This document shows, in pieces, positions 12,537 to 23,183 of a stretch of DNA of 64,000 nt. The stretch's first letter is position 1. Every line of letters begins with the position of its first letter. Source of the DNA: Siphonodentalium dalli. Taxonomy: Eukaryota; Mollusca; Scaphopoda; Gadilida; Siphonodentaliidae. The notes beneath the pieces are model-generated. The model did not search any database and was not told the origin of the DNA. It saw only the letters and a program-made list of their open reading frames with translations. Location: the NCBI GenBank assembly GCA_032622095.1, contig CP136064.1:250668484-250732483 (forward strand), written 5' to 3'. The position numbers and the translations under genes were made by a program.

Positions 12537-12626
12537 TTCCTCCACCACTAAAACTGGCAATGTCGCGATATGGCATTAGTGGCTAAAGCGACAATAATCC
12601 CCAATCAATCAATCAATCAATCAATC
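12537..12626 (+). repeat. Retroelement tail with (AATC)n microsatellite
   Basis: A short unique segment (GGCAATGTCGCGATATGG onward) ends in CCCC(AATC)n. Short-tandem tails of this type are common at 3' ends of CR1-like LINEs and their SINEs in invertebrates. The assignment is by resemblance only. Confidence 0.4.
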
Positions 12627-13945
12627 TTGATGGCGATTTGAAAAAATGTGAATATTTCTGCAACGAACGCCGCCCGTGCCTTTAAACATGTCAGTTAATC
12701 AGCTGACTACTATATATTCTCTTCTGGCAGTCCCAGTATCGTATTTTCCATGACAAATTCATTGTGTATGATACGGTAACGAATATTGATTTTGGGATTC
12801 TGGTCTTGTTTTGGGTGGGAATGGAGATCGCTTTGTGTAGGAAGTAAAGAGGACCATATCATGTGGCTACTCTGACCTATTGATATCCAAATTATTTAAC
12901 TTGATCCAAGATGGCAGCCAAAAAAAGAGCAATTACATTATATTCTGTCAGAGAACGATATTGAATGAAACATTGTAGATTGCTCTGAATCAATATATAA
13001 GGTTAAGAAACTTTTGAGAAAATCAAGGCATCACATTGCAAAAGTGTATGCCTGCAGTCATTCGTCGTAATAGGACATATAAAGCTGATCACATGAACAC
13101 AGATTACTCCCTATAGATGTAAGAACGTCCCAGTAGTCAAAGGCAAAGAACAGATATTAAATAAGGTTTCCAGAACTACTCCACATTTATTACGCGCGCC
13201 GCGTGTACACTGTACTAGAGATCCTAGATAGCTATGGTTGGACGGGCGTTTTATTTATAGATAATGGGAATTTTTTGGGAGGATTAAAAGTCGAACTGCG
13301 AACCGGAGGCGGAGTCCGATGAAAGGTGTAGTTTGGGGATTTCAATTTCGTTTATTGTCCTTTACATTATTATGTCAATAATGTTGATTTGCGACAAGCT
13401 ATATATGTCAATTACAAATTAAAGAAATGAAAAATATAATTTGTAAGTTTTATATTTCAACTTTTATAGACATTTTTCGTTCTGCAGCCCACTGGGGATT
13501 GTGGTCGGGGACGACCGAGTCGGCCGCCGGTTCGTTAATTAGGTGCTGGTTGTTATTGTTATTTTAACGGAATTCTGAGTTGGTCATTCACGAAACCAGG
13601 TGCCGAGCCGCAAACCAAGTTCCGAAACGTACAGCATTCTATTTTATTGCGGGAACACAATGCATAATATAACAGCTAACATTGCCGATGAAGTATGTCC
13701 CAGTTAGAATGTAGAATAAATGTCGTATTGCGAAGTATCGAGGTGTACTTAATCCAATTAGTAGATTTTGGTCCGTATTTAGAGGCTTTCTGGTGCGGTG
13801 AATGAGAAACCTTCATACCTTGATTTTGTAATACTCTGAGGGATTGGATGTTTTAACAGAATTCTGAGGTGGTGCATTCATGAAAGCAATCTATTGCATG
13901 ATCCTACCCTTATTCCATTCTATAAATTGTGATATTAAAGTGATG
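12627..13945. other. Intergenic, no gene seen
   Basis: No convincing ORF, exon or repeat structure. GAATTCTGAG(T/G)TGGT at 13570 and 13860 recurs once with a following CATTCA block, suggesting a weak old duplication. Confidence 0.35.
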
Positions 13946-14570
13946 AGAATACTCCGATGGGGTGATCAAATAGAAATGGAAAATTATCTTGCTCAAAGTC
14001 GTTATTTTTACAAATAAAACATCCAAAATTGACAACACACACCGTCATTCTTAAATATTATTTGAATGCAGTGACTCTCGGTGGCGAAATCATTTTAGTT
14101 AGTTTATCGCCGATAGATGCGTCTCGAATGAACAAGCAAATATTTACAAATGAGTGTGGTTCAGACGATGTTTTCTATGGAGCTGTCGATTTGCTTAAAG
14201 GCATATTATGGACTTGTTCGGGTGCGTGAAACCGATAAATTGGTCCTCAGACCCTGTGCCAACTGGGGTAATGGAACATTCTACTAACATCGCCCAAAAT
14301 CTCGAAAGAAATCGACAATACAGTTATACAGCTCCATTGAAAACACCGTCTGAACTACGCTGAATTGTAAATATTTACATCTCGATTCGGGACGCAAAAA
14401 TCTGCGATAAACTAACGCATATGATTTCGCCATCGATACTCATTGCATTTTATAAATATATAAGACTGACGGTGTGTGTTGTAAATTTATTCATGAAAAT
14501 AAATACTTTGAAAAAGATTATACTCCATTTCTATTTGATCACCCAAACCGGAGTGTTTCGGCGATGTTAG
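13946..14570. repeat. Large diverged inverted repeat (foldback element)
   Basis: The left arm (GGGTGATCAAATAGAAATGG, then CAACACACACCGTCA, GATGGCGAAATCAT-type, GTTAGTTTATCG, TTCAGACG, GGAGCTG) recurs inverted at about 14310-14570. The arms are about 250 bp and 75-80% similar by eye. No coding capacity seen. Confidence 0.65.
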
Positions 14571-15100
14571 TATAATGCTTTACATTCCTCCAGATGGCAA
14601 AGAGCCTGAATACTAATTAATTTTTCACGCACCCGAATAAGTCCATAATATGTCTTTAAACGTTCGTTTCATAACAGGAAATAGTGCCAGTTGACCTTTG
14701 ACTTACGGTTTGTCGTCTGTTTACATTGCGTACTCTATGTCTCAAAATACTATGGTTTCCATTATTTTTCCAACAAAACTCTAACGAAAGAAGAGTTTGA
14801 AAAGCTATTTATATGCCATTAAATGCATGAAAGAGTATTTATTTATCTGAGACTATTATTTGCTCGGGCAAACAATGCATAGAACTTTACTTGAAAAGCC
14901 ATCGCATTCTTTATAGAAGTCGCTGTTAGTTTTAACGTCCCATTTGTTGATTTAAGTATGTTTTATCGAGGTTTTGGTCCATGTAATAAATATAATCTAC
15001 AACTCATCCCCAGTTTATAGCGGAATTTATAAAACTCGTCAAAGTCTCGGTCCAGACCTAATTTACTGGACGAGTTTTAAAAATTCCGCAATAAATAAAA
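14571..15100. other. Intergenic, no gene seen
   Basis: No supported ORF. ATTTATAAAACTCGTC and GACGAGTTTTAAAAATTCCGC around 15028-15090 form a loose inverted repeat. Confidence 0.35.
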
Positions 15101-15107
15101 TATATAT

Positions 15108-16065
15108 CTCATATATATTTTGAAGACCTCTGTTTGTCTGTCTGTATGTCCTTTATAGAATCGAAAACGGGTTGACCGATCGAGACCAAACTTCCTATCC
15201 AAAGGTAAAATCCCACGGGAATCGTCGACGTCGCAGAGCACCCATTCTCCACTCTCAGTCACAAAAAAACGGCACTGCTGTGGTTAATCAAGTGATAATT
15301 TAATGAGCGTTTGTTTTTGACGCATCGCTATAAAGAGCGATTGTTTACCGCAGCCCTCGATACATGCACGAAAAGACACAAGACTTTATGTTATCAGAAC
15401 AAGGACAATTCTTCGCGACGCCAGCTTCGCGCAGCCCTCGATACATGCACGAAAAGACACAAGACTTTATGTTATCAGAACAAGGACAATTCTTCGCGAC
15501 GCCAGCTTCGCGCGCATTCATCCATTAATTAATCAGAAGCATATCTTCCCCTATTCTGGCGTGAACTGTGAAACATGATATAGACGCTCTTTATTATTTC
15601 CATATCAGGAATCCGTTCACAGATAACGCTCTTTATGTGTTAGCCAGGAATTATATGTCTACCAAACGCCACGAACTAACGTTTTGTGCATTTGTTGACA
15701 TTGTTGGGATGTACTCTCCTTGAATCAGAGAGCTTCGTTGAATATCTTGTAAGACTGTATCCAGACATGAGCGTGTTGTGTGACGTACTTTCCGCCCGAG
15801 GTGTTCTTCACCTTGAAACGGGTACCCACAAACGTACCTCTTTTAGGGGCGGGTACGATCACGGGACGGGTAACATCATTTAAAGGCAGAATTAAACTCA
15901 AATTAAATTAAAAAATTAACGGATTTCGACGAAATTTTATACCTAGGGATATTTTTTATCGGGGGGAGTGTTTTCGACGGGTCAAATCGTGACCCCGACC
16001 TGACCTTGACCTTCAAATTGGTCAATTCAAGGTCAAAGCCCGGACGAAGTCGGGTCACCTGCTAG
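15108..16065 (+). mobile_element. Helitron-like non-autonomous element (3' end at 16065)
   Basis: The right end has the Helitron 3' signature: a hairpin (CCCGGACGAAGTCGGG) followed about 8 nt later by CTAG (16062-16065) and then T. A plausible left end starts TC at about 15108 and is followed by the TTTGTCTGTCTGTATGTCC and TCGAAAACGGGTTGACCGAT blocks typical of this family's 5' region. It includes the 81-bp direct duplication at 15351-15512. No Rep/helicase ORF is present. The left boundary is tentative. Confidence 0.4.
15351..15512. repeat. 81-bp perfect tandem duplication
   Basis: CAGCCCTCGATACATGCACG at 15351 repeats exactly at 15432, and the two 81-bp units appear identical base for base. 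This points to a very recent duplication or an assembly artefact. Confidence 0.85.
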
Positions 16066-16736
16066 TCTATTATATATTTTGGGAAATATGTCTGTGTGCC
16101 TGTGAGTGAGTGTGTGTGTGGGTGTGTGTGTGTGTGTGTGGGAGGGTGTGTGTGTGTGTGTCTATAGTCTGTCTGTTCGCGATGGACTCGAAAACGGCCG
16201 AGCCGATTTCGATGAAACTTGGTATGTGGGGGTGCTTTCGGCCGGGGAGTGGCATGGGCCTATTAATTTGACCTTTATATTGAAATCGGGTCATTTCAAA
16301 GTCGAACGCCCGAGTATCACGGGATTGCGATGAAAATTAGTGTATAGTGTCGTAAGCCTATTCGTTTGCCCGTGCGACGTGACATTGACCTTGAAATCGG
16401 GTCAATTCAAGGTCAAATCGCGAATTTTTATGGGATTTCGACAACATTTGATACGTAGGGTTACTTTTGTCCACTGAGTGTTTTGGACGGGTCAAGTCGT
16501 GACCCCAACCTGACCTTGACCTTCAAAATGATCAATTCGAGGTCAAATCGGGTAAAACCGGATGGATTTCGATGGGTAATTTTGTCGGGTACTTTTGTCC
16601 GGGCAGTGTTTTGGACGGGTCAAATCGTGACACCACCGGACCTTGACCTTCAAAATGGACAATTCAAGGTCAAATCGCGCAATTCGCCGAAAAGCAGAGG
16701 GGAAACAACCCGGACGAATTCGGGTCCACCTGCTAG
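16066..16736 (+). mobile_element. Helitron-like non-autonomous element
   Basis: It begins TCTATTATATATTTTGGG directly after the previous CTAG, runs through a GT microsatellite (16106-16160) and repeated GATTTCGATGAAACTTGG-type modules, and ends with hairpin CCCGGACGAATTCGGG plus CTAG at 16733-16736, followed by T. These match Helitron 5' TC and 3' hairpin-CTRR rules. It encodes nothing. Confidence 0.5.
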
Positions 16737-16750
16737 TATATATATATATA

Positions 16751-19608
16751 CTAGCAGGGTTACCCGGCGTTGCCCAGGTTAATGCGATGTGAAACCATCT
16801 CTATGTTGTGGATATTTGTTGGGAATAGAGAACACTCTTGTTCAAAGTGGTATACGTTTTCTCATAAATTGTATATTCAATTAGCATCACAAAACATGAT
16901 TATTACAGTCATGGAATATAAGTAGTGGCCCACCTTGTCAATTGTCATTCTGTTTATCGCGATTAATCCGTTCCACCAATAATGAAGTATTTATTTATTT
17001 ACAACTGCGTATACGTCAGACGTTATAATATGATACATGGACATCATAAAGACATTAGTTCGCATAAATAAAAGATGACAATTGGGTTTTACATATTGAG
17101 ATGTATCAATCAATCTAGTGGGTTGGACTAAGATATCGAGGACACCTGGCTATCATATCTCCATGATGATACAGACGTTTCAAAGAAATTTCCAGGTGCT
17201 CCTCTGTTCATGGTGCTTTATATTGGCTAAATATTCTCAGTTTCAACGAAATGTTGCTGCGCGTGTATATCGGCTACATTTGCCAGACACAGAGCGAGAT
17301 TTTGAGTTGTTTATGTCAGTCGATGAGTCTGTTCTAAACCCCTTGTCAGATGTCAGTATTGGGAGGATCCTGAAAAGTCATGTGCTACTAACTGCATTTT
17401 ATTGTATATCAGAAGAAACTATATATGACTGCACACTATTTTTGAACAGGCCTTCTATATATCCTGACAAATTGTAACTTTTTTGTGGAAACTGTATTGA
17501 ATGGAACAGACTAAATTTTGTTATTATATATATGCAATCCTCTGACGGTTCGAGGTCTCTCAGTTTGCACGAATATATGTATCTCTTCAATAGAATGATA
17601 AATATACGTTTAATGATTCTTCTAGTTATCTCTTTTTGCTAGGTCATTGTGTGAATGCCTTGATTGCCATTCCCATATAAATATGACTGTTAAGAAGATA
17701 TAATTGTTGAAGTGACTTATGTGGGTCACCATATGTCGGGATTGTGAAATGTGAACGCCCAACTACTTAAAATGATATGGAGATGGCCTGGTGACTGTAT
17801 ATAACTTATATGTGGATATCGGCGAATATCAATCTTATCAATGATAGTGCATATCCGCTCGCCATCCGTGACGCAAACGACACCAAATGTGATTTAATTC
17901 ATGGTATATCATTGGAGAAAAACGTGTATGAATTTGGTGGAATTTGGTTTTTTAATCAATTGTTGATGCAACGCTGACTCGAACAATGCCATATTGCGAA
18001 GGTGATTATGTATTCGTTTGGTGGAAATCAGCGACAAAACTATTTCACCATATTTTTGAAATTTCCCCTCCCACCAACAGCGTCATTTTAGAAAATTATA
18101 ACCCGCACCATTGTCTTCCTTGTAAAAAGTTACCCTCTTAGAACGCCTTGGTGCCATCTCGATTGTACCGTGTGAAGTTATATATAGAATGCACACAGAC
18201 AGACAAAAAGACAGACATACAGCACGATTTTATTTCTTGTATCATTTGAGAAGAACGTGTCTGAATTTGATGGTAATTGGTACTAAAAATATTTTGTATC
18301 AGTTTTGGTGACCCTCCCGTCCCTATTTCGGACTCAAGCTGCACACACTAAGACTCATTAGAGATTAGAGATGCATATATATGAAATTGGTGAAAATTGG
18401 CGAGTATACAAACTCGTATCAAATTTAAGGTCCCCATATCTCTCACCCATAGGGCACCAATTTGGTGTATCTAAACCACACGATAAGATTCCTCGTATCA
18501 CGGAGAAGAATATGTATCAATCTGGTGGAAATCGGCACTAAACATATATATATAATTTGTTGTGTCCCTCTCAGCTCTATACAACACTGACTTGAATGGC
18601 CCCACTAGTGACACCCTTAAACCACACGATTACACTCCTGATATCATGGAGATGATTGTTTATAAGTTTGGTGATAATCGGCGACTAAACAATTTTTTTT
18701 ATCAAATTTGGTGCCAATCCCTCCCCTCTCCATCTCTCACCCAAACAGCACCACTATGGCGTCTTTAAATCACGATTAGATTCCTCGTATCATGGATAAG
18801 AACGTGTATCAATTTGGTGGAAATTGGCGCTAAAATAATTGTGCATCAATTTTGGTGCCCCTGTCCCTTTCAATGCAACCCTACTCGAATGAGGCCACGT
18901 TTGGCAGATAAAAGCCACACCATTAGAATCCCCATACCATGGGGATGATTTTGTATAAGTGTGGTGGCAATCGGCGACTTATTATCAAATTTAGTGCCCA
19001 TACCCTCCCAATCTCTCATCCAAAAACAACAATTTGGCGTTGTTAAATCGCACAATTAGATTCCTTGTATCATGAAGAAGAATATATATCAATTTGGTGG
19101 AAATCGGCGCTAAAATTAGTTTTATCAATTTTGGTGCCCCTCTCCCCTTCCGTTCATCCCTGACTCAAACGACGCCACTTTTGACATATTTAAACCACAC
19201 CGTTGGATTCTTCATATCATGGGGATGATTATATGTAAGTTTCGTGGCAATCGGCGACAGAAAAAAAAATCGGCCCCACCCCCTTCCGAACACCCCCGAC
19301 GCGAACGGCGCGACTTTTGCCATATTTAAGCCACGCCTTTAGATTCCTCATATTATGGGGGTGATTATATATAAGTTTGGTGGCAATCGGCGACAAATTT
19401 TTGTTCTGCCCCTCCCCCTTTCAGCCCCTGACAACAACAGCGTCACTTTATAACATTCTAACCCCGACCATTATCTTTCTCGTAAAAAGCTACTCCTAGT
19501 AGACCCCTTTGGCATCATCTAGATGGTCCCCTGTGAATTTCTATAGAACACAGACAGACAAACAGACAGACAGACATACAGACAGACATTCGCAAATATA
19601 GATATAGA
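16751..19608 (-). mobile_element. Helitron-like non-autonomous element B, copy 1, with internal degenerate tandem repeats
   Basis: Read on the minus strand, the 3' end is a hairpin (CCTGGGCAACGCCGGG) followed by CTAG at 16754-16751. The 5' end is near 19608-19602 at A|TC, followed by a GTCTGTCTGTCTG run. Between 17800 and 19500 is a series of degenerate units of about 150 bp. Each contains GGTGGCAATCGGCGAC or a variant, a run of T and A, CC-rich text and CATATTTAAACCACACC. The 5' end lies just beyond the truncated GIY-YIG part of the PLE, so the element seems to have inserted into the PLE 3' region. A 119-codon ORF at 17118-17477 is not recognised and is probably fortuitous. Confidence 0.45.
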
Positions 19609-19674
19609 TATATTTGGAAAGTGTGGAGAGCACTGGCGCAGGACTGAAAGCTGAAATGGGATTTAATGTCATGA

Positions 19675-21813
19675 TTAGATGAGTTGAAATGATCGGAAAT
19701 TTTGCATGTCGAGTTTTTTGCGAACACTGGAAAGATTATTAGACATTCTAACTTTGAGAGCGGTTTGTGTTTGTCCAACATATTGTATACGGCATCGTTT
19801 GCATGTGATTAAGTAAATTACATTTTTAGAATCACAATTAAGTTCGCTACGCATTTGATACGATATGCGTGTTTGTTCGCTGGTGAAAGTGTTACTAGTA
19901 TTGAGATATCCCATTGTATTGATGTAACATCGTTTTTTGTAACAAAATGAGGCTGAACCATTACCCAACACCGGCCGATTGTGCCGTATCCTTGTGGGTT
20001 CAGTCGATGTTGGGTCATGGCGAAACGATTCCAATTCTCTGAGAGTTTCGGACTTTACTTGGCGCAGTAATCTACTAGAGTAGCCGCGCGGTCGTAAAGC
20101 CTGGAACAGCACTGAACTAGCTTGATTTAGGTCGCTTCTGTTCGTGCAGTTCCGGTGGTATCGAATGATTTGAGATTTAATCAATACATTGAAAAGTTTT
20201 GGCGGATGGAAAGATTTACGATGAAGAAGCTGGTGAGAATCCGTTGGTTTCGTAAAAAGTTTTGTATCTAAAATGTTGCATGATGTAAATTGTGGGCCCT
20301 TAAATATTGTTAAATCAAGGAAATCAATGCTGGTTTGCGATATTGATTCTTTGAGTTTGATTGATTCATCATGACTGTTCAAGATGTCCAAGAACACCCT
20401 AAACTCATCCAGACCATGAGTCCAAATGATAAATATGTCGTCCAAGAATCTATAATAGGCTAATGGTTGTTTATCAGATTTGGCTAGGGCGCCTTTCTCC
20501 CACTCTGCAACAAAAATTGAGGCAAAATTTGGACTAAACTTCTTGCCCATACTACAGCCGGAGACCTGTAAATAATATTGTCCATTAAATTCAAAGTCAT
20601 TCCCTTTAAGAGAAAGTTCTAATAATTGAAGTATTTCATCTCCAGGTCTATGAGGATCATGGTGGAAATCAAATGCATTCTTAATTGACTTTAATCCGGC
20701 ATCGATTCCAATATTAGTATACATAGATTCCACGTCGAGACTAATTAGGTAAGCAGAAGATGGGACTTCAATTTTCGACAATTTAATGAGGAAGTCCTCC
20801 GTGTCTTTTAGATAGCTCGGATGGCGGGTAGCAATTGGTTTCAAATTGAAATCAATAAACTCCGAAATGTGGTACGATTCCGAACCAGCGTCACTGATAA
20901 TGGGGCGTCCGGGTGGTGTGTATGGATTAGTCCAACAGCTCAAAGGTTTATGTATTTTAGGTAGCAAATAAAATGTCCTATTATTGGATTCAGGTTTTGC
21001 AATTAGATACTGAACATGTTTTTTCTTTAAAACGTCCTGGTCCAGCAAGCTTTTGAGAATGAGATTGAATTTTAAAACATTGGATTTCCAAATTGGCTCA
21101 TCCAATTGTTTGTAATATTTAGTGTTGCTTAATTGGCGCGTCGCTTCTAAAATGTAATTTTCTTTAGACATGATGACGAGCGAGCTGCCTTTGGCACAAG
21201 GTTTGATTACAATGTTTTTATTGCTGCGAATGGTTTTCAGTGCAGTTCTTTCAACTTTAGTGAGGTTATCCTCGTTGTGAAATTTTGGTAAATTTGTAAT
21301 GTCGGTTTTGACTAAACCAGCGACCTCGGGAATTAATTTGTCAATCTGGCGATAAGAGGGGGTCCAAATCGAAGGTTCTTTAAAATGATCTTTTAAACCT
21401 GTCAAATTGCGAAAGAAATTAGCCATAGCTGTTACTTCCATAAATTGCATGCTTGCTGGACCGCCGTTCATTTCCATGGCATACATAGAGTCTGGTAAAA
21501 TCAATGTTCCATCCTCCGTCTCAACAACATGTGGTGTTTCTTTGAGATCGGGTGGGGTAGGAACAAAGGTTAGGCCATACCTAAGTAGTGATTTCTCACC
21601 AGCGCTCAGGGAAAGGTCGGGTACAAGATTAACTATCTCGGTGCCGAGACCGACTCTTTCCGCATGGCTGGTGCCCTTTAAAGATGTTGGTCCAGCCGTG
21701 GTTGATTTTCGCCGCCGTCTGTGGTGTCCAGTGGATGTTGTTATTCTCCACGTGAAAGTCGCGGGGCTATTGCCTGTATGACCTCGAGGTTCTGTGTGTG
21801 ACGATCTTGGCTG
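19675..21813 (-). CDS. PLE reverse transcriptase with C-terminal GIY-YIG (frameshifted), copy 1
   Basis: Open on the minus strand for about 713 codons, from just after a TAG at 21816-21814 to 19675. There is no ATG before 21486, yet conserved PLE N-terminal text (SLSAGEKSLLRYGLTFVPTP) lies upstream, so initiation by frameshift or reinitiation from the upstream ORF is likely. RT motifs include LPKIHKP, PGRPIISDAGS, YLISLDVESMYTNI, GCSMGKKFSPNFAS and FLDDIFIIW, the Penelope form of the catalytic DD box. Near the C-terminus VIYLITCKRC...QYVGQT opens a GIY-YIG endonuclease. About 30 codons later the frame changes: the expected continuation (SDHFNSSNHD) is in the 19515-19781 frame, so the endonuclease is broken and cut short near the Helitron B end. 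The enzyme would copy element RNA at an endonuclease nick. The same frameshift is present in copy 2. Confidence 0.9.
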   Translation of the reverse strand, partial: QPRSSHTEPRGHTGNSPATFTWRITTSTGHHRRRRKSTTAGPTSLKGTSHAERVGLGTEIVNLVPDLSLSAGEKSLLRYGLTFVPTPPDLKETPHVVETEDGTLILPDSMYAMEMNGGPASMQFMEVTAMANFFRNLTGLKDHFKEPSIWTPSYRQIDKLIPEVAGLVKTDITNLPKFHNEDNLTKVERTALKTIRSNKNIVIKPCAKGSSLVIMSKENYILEATRQLSNTKYYKQLDEPIWKSNVLKFNLILKSLLDQDVLKKKHVQYLIAKPESNNRTFYLLPKIHKPLSCWTNPYTPPGRPIISDAGSESYHISEFIDFNLKPIATRHPSYLKDTEDFLIKLSKIEVPSSAYLISLDVESMYTNIGIDAGLKSIKNAFDFHHDPHRPGDEILQLLELSLKGNDFEFNGQYYLQVSGCSMGKKFSPNFASIFVAEWEKGALAKSDKQPLAYYRFLDDIFIIWTHGLDEFRVFLDILNSHDESIKLKESISQTSIDFLDLTIFKGPQFTSCNILDTKLFTKPTDSHQLLHRKSFHPPKLFNVLIKSQIIRYHRNCTNRSDLNQASSVLFQALRPRGYSSRLLRQVKSETLRELESFRHDPTSTEPTRIRHNRPVLGNGSASFCYKKRCYINTMGYLNTSNTFTSEQTRISYQMRSELNCDSKNVIYLITCKRCRIQYVGQTQTALKVRMSNNLSSVRKKLDMQNFRSFQLI

Positions 21814-22682
21814 CTAATGGCACGCAGAACTTCCTGGTCCCTAGAATTTAGACTAGAAGAGATATTTATTTCCTGAAAATGAAGTGTAGCATTAGGAAAA
21901 AGTTTGTGGAAATTACAAACCATGTTGGTTAACCTGTTCTTAGCTGTGGTGCCTGCTAGTTTGCTTTTCTCGTTGTCTGTCTTCCAGTCATATCTGTTGT
22001 TGATGCCAATGCTGATGATGACGTGTCGAGGTGTCTTTTCTGGCTTCGACTTCAGTTTGTGGGCGATGTTGCCGAAATGACCTAAATAGCCACCTGGGTA
22101 AGAAGCAATACAAACATTTTTGGGAGGATCGACATCGATCCGGGACACATTAGAAGTGTTTTTGATCTGTTTAGGGAAGGACCAATCCTTCTTAGGGCCA
22201 GGTTGAAGAAATTTATGAAATTTGGATACCGTAGGTGATGTTGACAATACCTCGGCATACGATGGTGGTGATGTTGAAATCGTTGGCGATGTCATCGAAG
22301 AAATGGAAGTAACAGGCGAAGGAGGTTTACTGGAAGAGATGTGCTTTGGTGGTGTTGTTCTCATGGCTGGTGAATTTTGAAGTGTTGTGTTCGGTGGAGT
22401 GGATATGCGTGACGTCCGTGGTTTTGGTGCAGGTCGCTGTGGCTGTGATGTGGCTTTGACGCGTTTTGGCGTGGATCTCACAGACGACGACGTTGTCTGA
22501 TCCCTGGCTGGACTATCCTGAAATTGAAGCTGGCGAGCGATCAGTGGGGGAGGGGAGGGTGACCGAGCACGTTTCGTATGAGTTTGGACGCCAACTCGTG
22601 TACCTATCGAGGACTGAAGCTTACCACTGATGTTCAAGAACTTTGATTTTGTTTCATTAGTTAAAAATTCTTCAGTCCCCAT
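21741..22682 (-). CDS. PLE second ORF: Pro/Ser-rich protein with SGNH-hydrolase-like domain, copy 1
   Basis: 313 residues. The N-terminal half is Ser/Thr/Pro-rich and basic (PRTSRISTPPN, SPSPPPL), resembling a disordered nucleic-acid-binding region. The C-terminal half has NTSNVSRI, ASYPGGYLGHF, VIISIGINNR and PNATLHFQEINIS in the order of SGNH/GDSL esterase-like domains known from ORF1 proteins of several retroelements. The first block lacks a clear GDS catalytic serine motif, so activity is doubtful. The start codon overlaps the end of the upstream ORF by 22 nt in the -1 frame, and its own 3' end overlaps the RT frame, again in -1. It probably acts with the RT as an RNP component. Confidence 0.7.
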   Translation of the reverse strand: MGTEEFLTNETKSKFLNISGKLQSSIGTRVGVQTHTKRARSPSPPPLIARQLQFQDSPARDQTTSSSVRSTPKRVKATSQPQRPAPKPRTSRISTPPNTTLQNSPAMRTTPPKHISSSKPPSPVTSISSMTSPTISTSPPSYAEVLSTSPTVSKFHKFLQPGPKKDWSFPKQIKNTSNVSRIDVDPPKNVCIASYPGGYLGHFGNIAHKLKSKPEKTPRHVIISIGINNRYDWKTDNEKSKLAGTTAKNRLTNMVCNFHKLFPNATLHFQEINISSSLNSRDQEVLRAISSQDRHTQNLEVIQAIAPRLSRGE

Positions 22683-23083
22683 TTTAAAGCCGTGTCTCGT
22701 GCTCGGTCGAAGTCAAGGGTTTTAGAAGAAAGAGCCGAAAGAACCTTGACTTCAATTTCTGATTCCGTTTTCCGATAATATTTTACCAAAGTTTTCATGG
22801 AGTTTAAACCCCACTCAAAAGCGTCCGCTTTAAGCGAATTGAAGACATCCTCACAGGGGAGGACTGGTCGGAATGTCTTCTTTCGCCCTGACTCTACAAT
22901 GGCCGAGAAGCCTTTCGGAAGGACCTTCTTCTCCAAACGGTCCTGTAGGAAGTTAATATGATGCCAAAGCTGCAGGATCTTGTACAGCAACTTTACAAGA
23001 TTTGAATGGTCTAAATAAGCCTGGTCTTTTTGCCGCTCTGGGCGGTTAGTTTTTCCACGTTTAAGTTGTTTTGGTTGAGTCAT
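22661..23083 (-). CDS. PLE first ORF, small basic/helical protein, copy 1
   Basis: 140 residues starting MTQPKQLKRGKTNRPERQK, with a basic N-terminus followed by predicted helical text. No known domain is recognised. It lies directly upstream of, and overlaps, the SGNH-like ORF on the same strand. The last codons contain T TTA AAA in the reading phase needed for -1 frameshifting into the next ORF. It is kept intact in both copies with one or two substitutions (D/V and L/V near residues 20-33), which supports it being coding. Confidence 0.6.
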   Translation of the reverse strand: MTQPKQLKRGKTNRPERQKDQAYLDHSNLVKLLYKILQLWHHINFLQDRLEKKVLPKGFSAIVESGRKKTFRPVLPCEDVFNSLKADAFEWGLNSMKTLVKYYRKTESEIEVKVLSALSSKTLDFDRARDTALKWGLKNF

Positions 23084-23183
23084 TATAATCCAGGACTTGA
23101 AATTTGGCTGTGGATAAAGGTAATGATTAATAACATATAATACACAAAGAATGGAACGCGAAGATATAAAATAAAAAAATACT

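Noticed and set aside
16070-16333. Short ORFs across the GT/CA microsatellite
   Set aside because: Low-complexity translation (VCVCV or THTHT), no coding signal.
17118-17477. 119-codon plus-strand ORF inside Helitron-like element B
   Set aside because: No recognisable motif, and the second copy (28785-29108) is truncated by a 6-bp insertion that adds a stop. Probably fortuitous, though captured host sequence cannot be excluded.
21407-21781. 124-codon plus-strand ORF, repeated at 33084-33458
   Set aside because: Antisense shadow of the conserved N-terminal part of the PLE reverse transcriptase.
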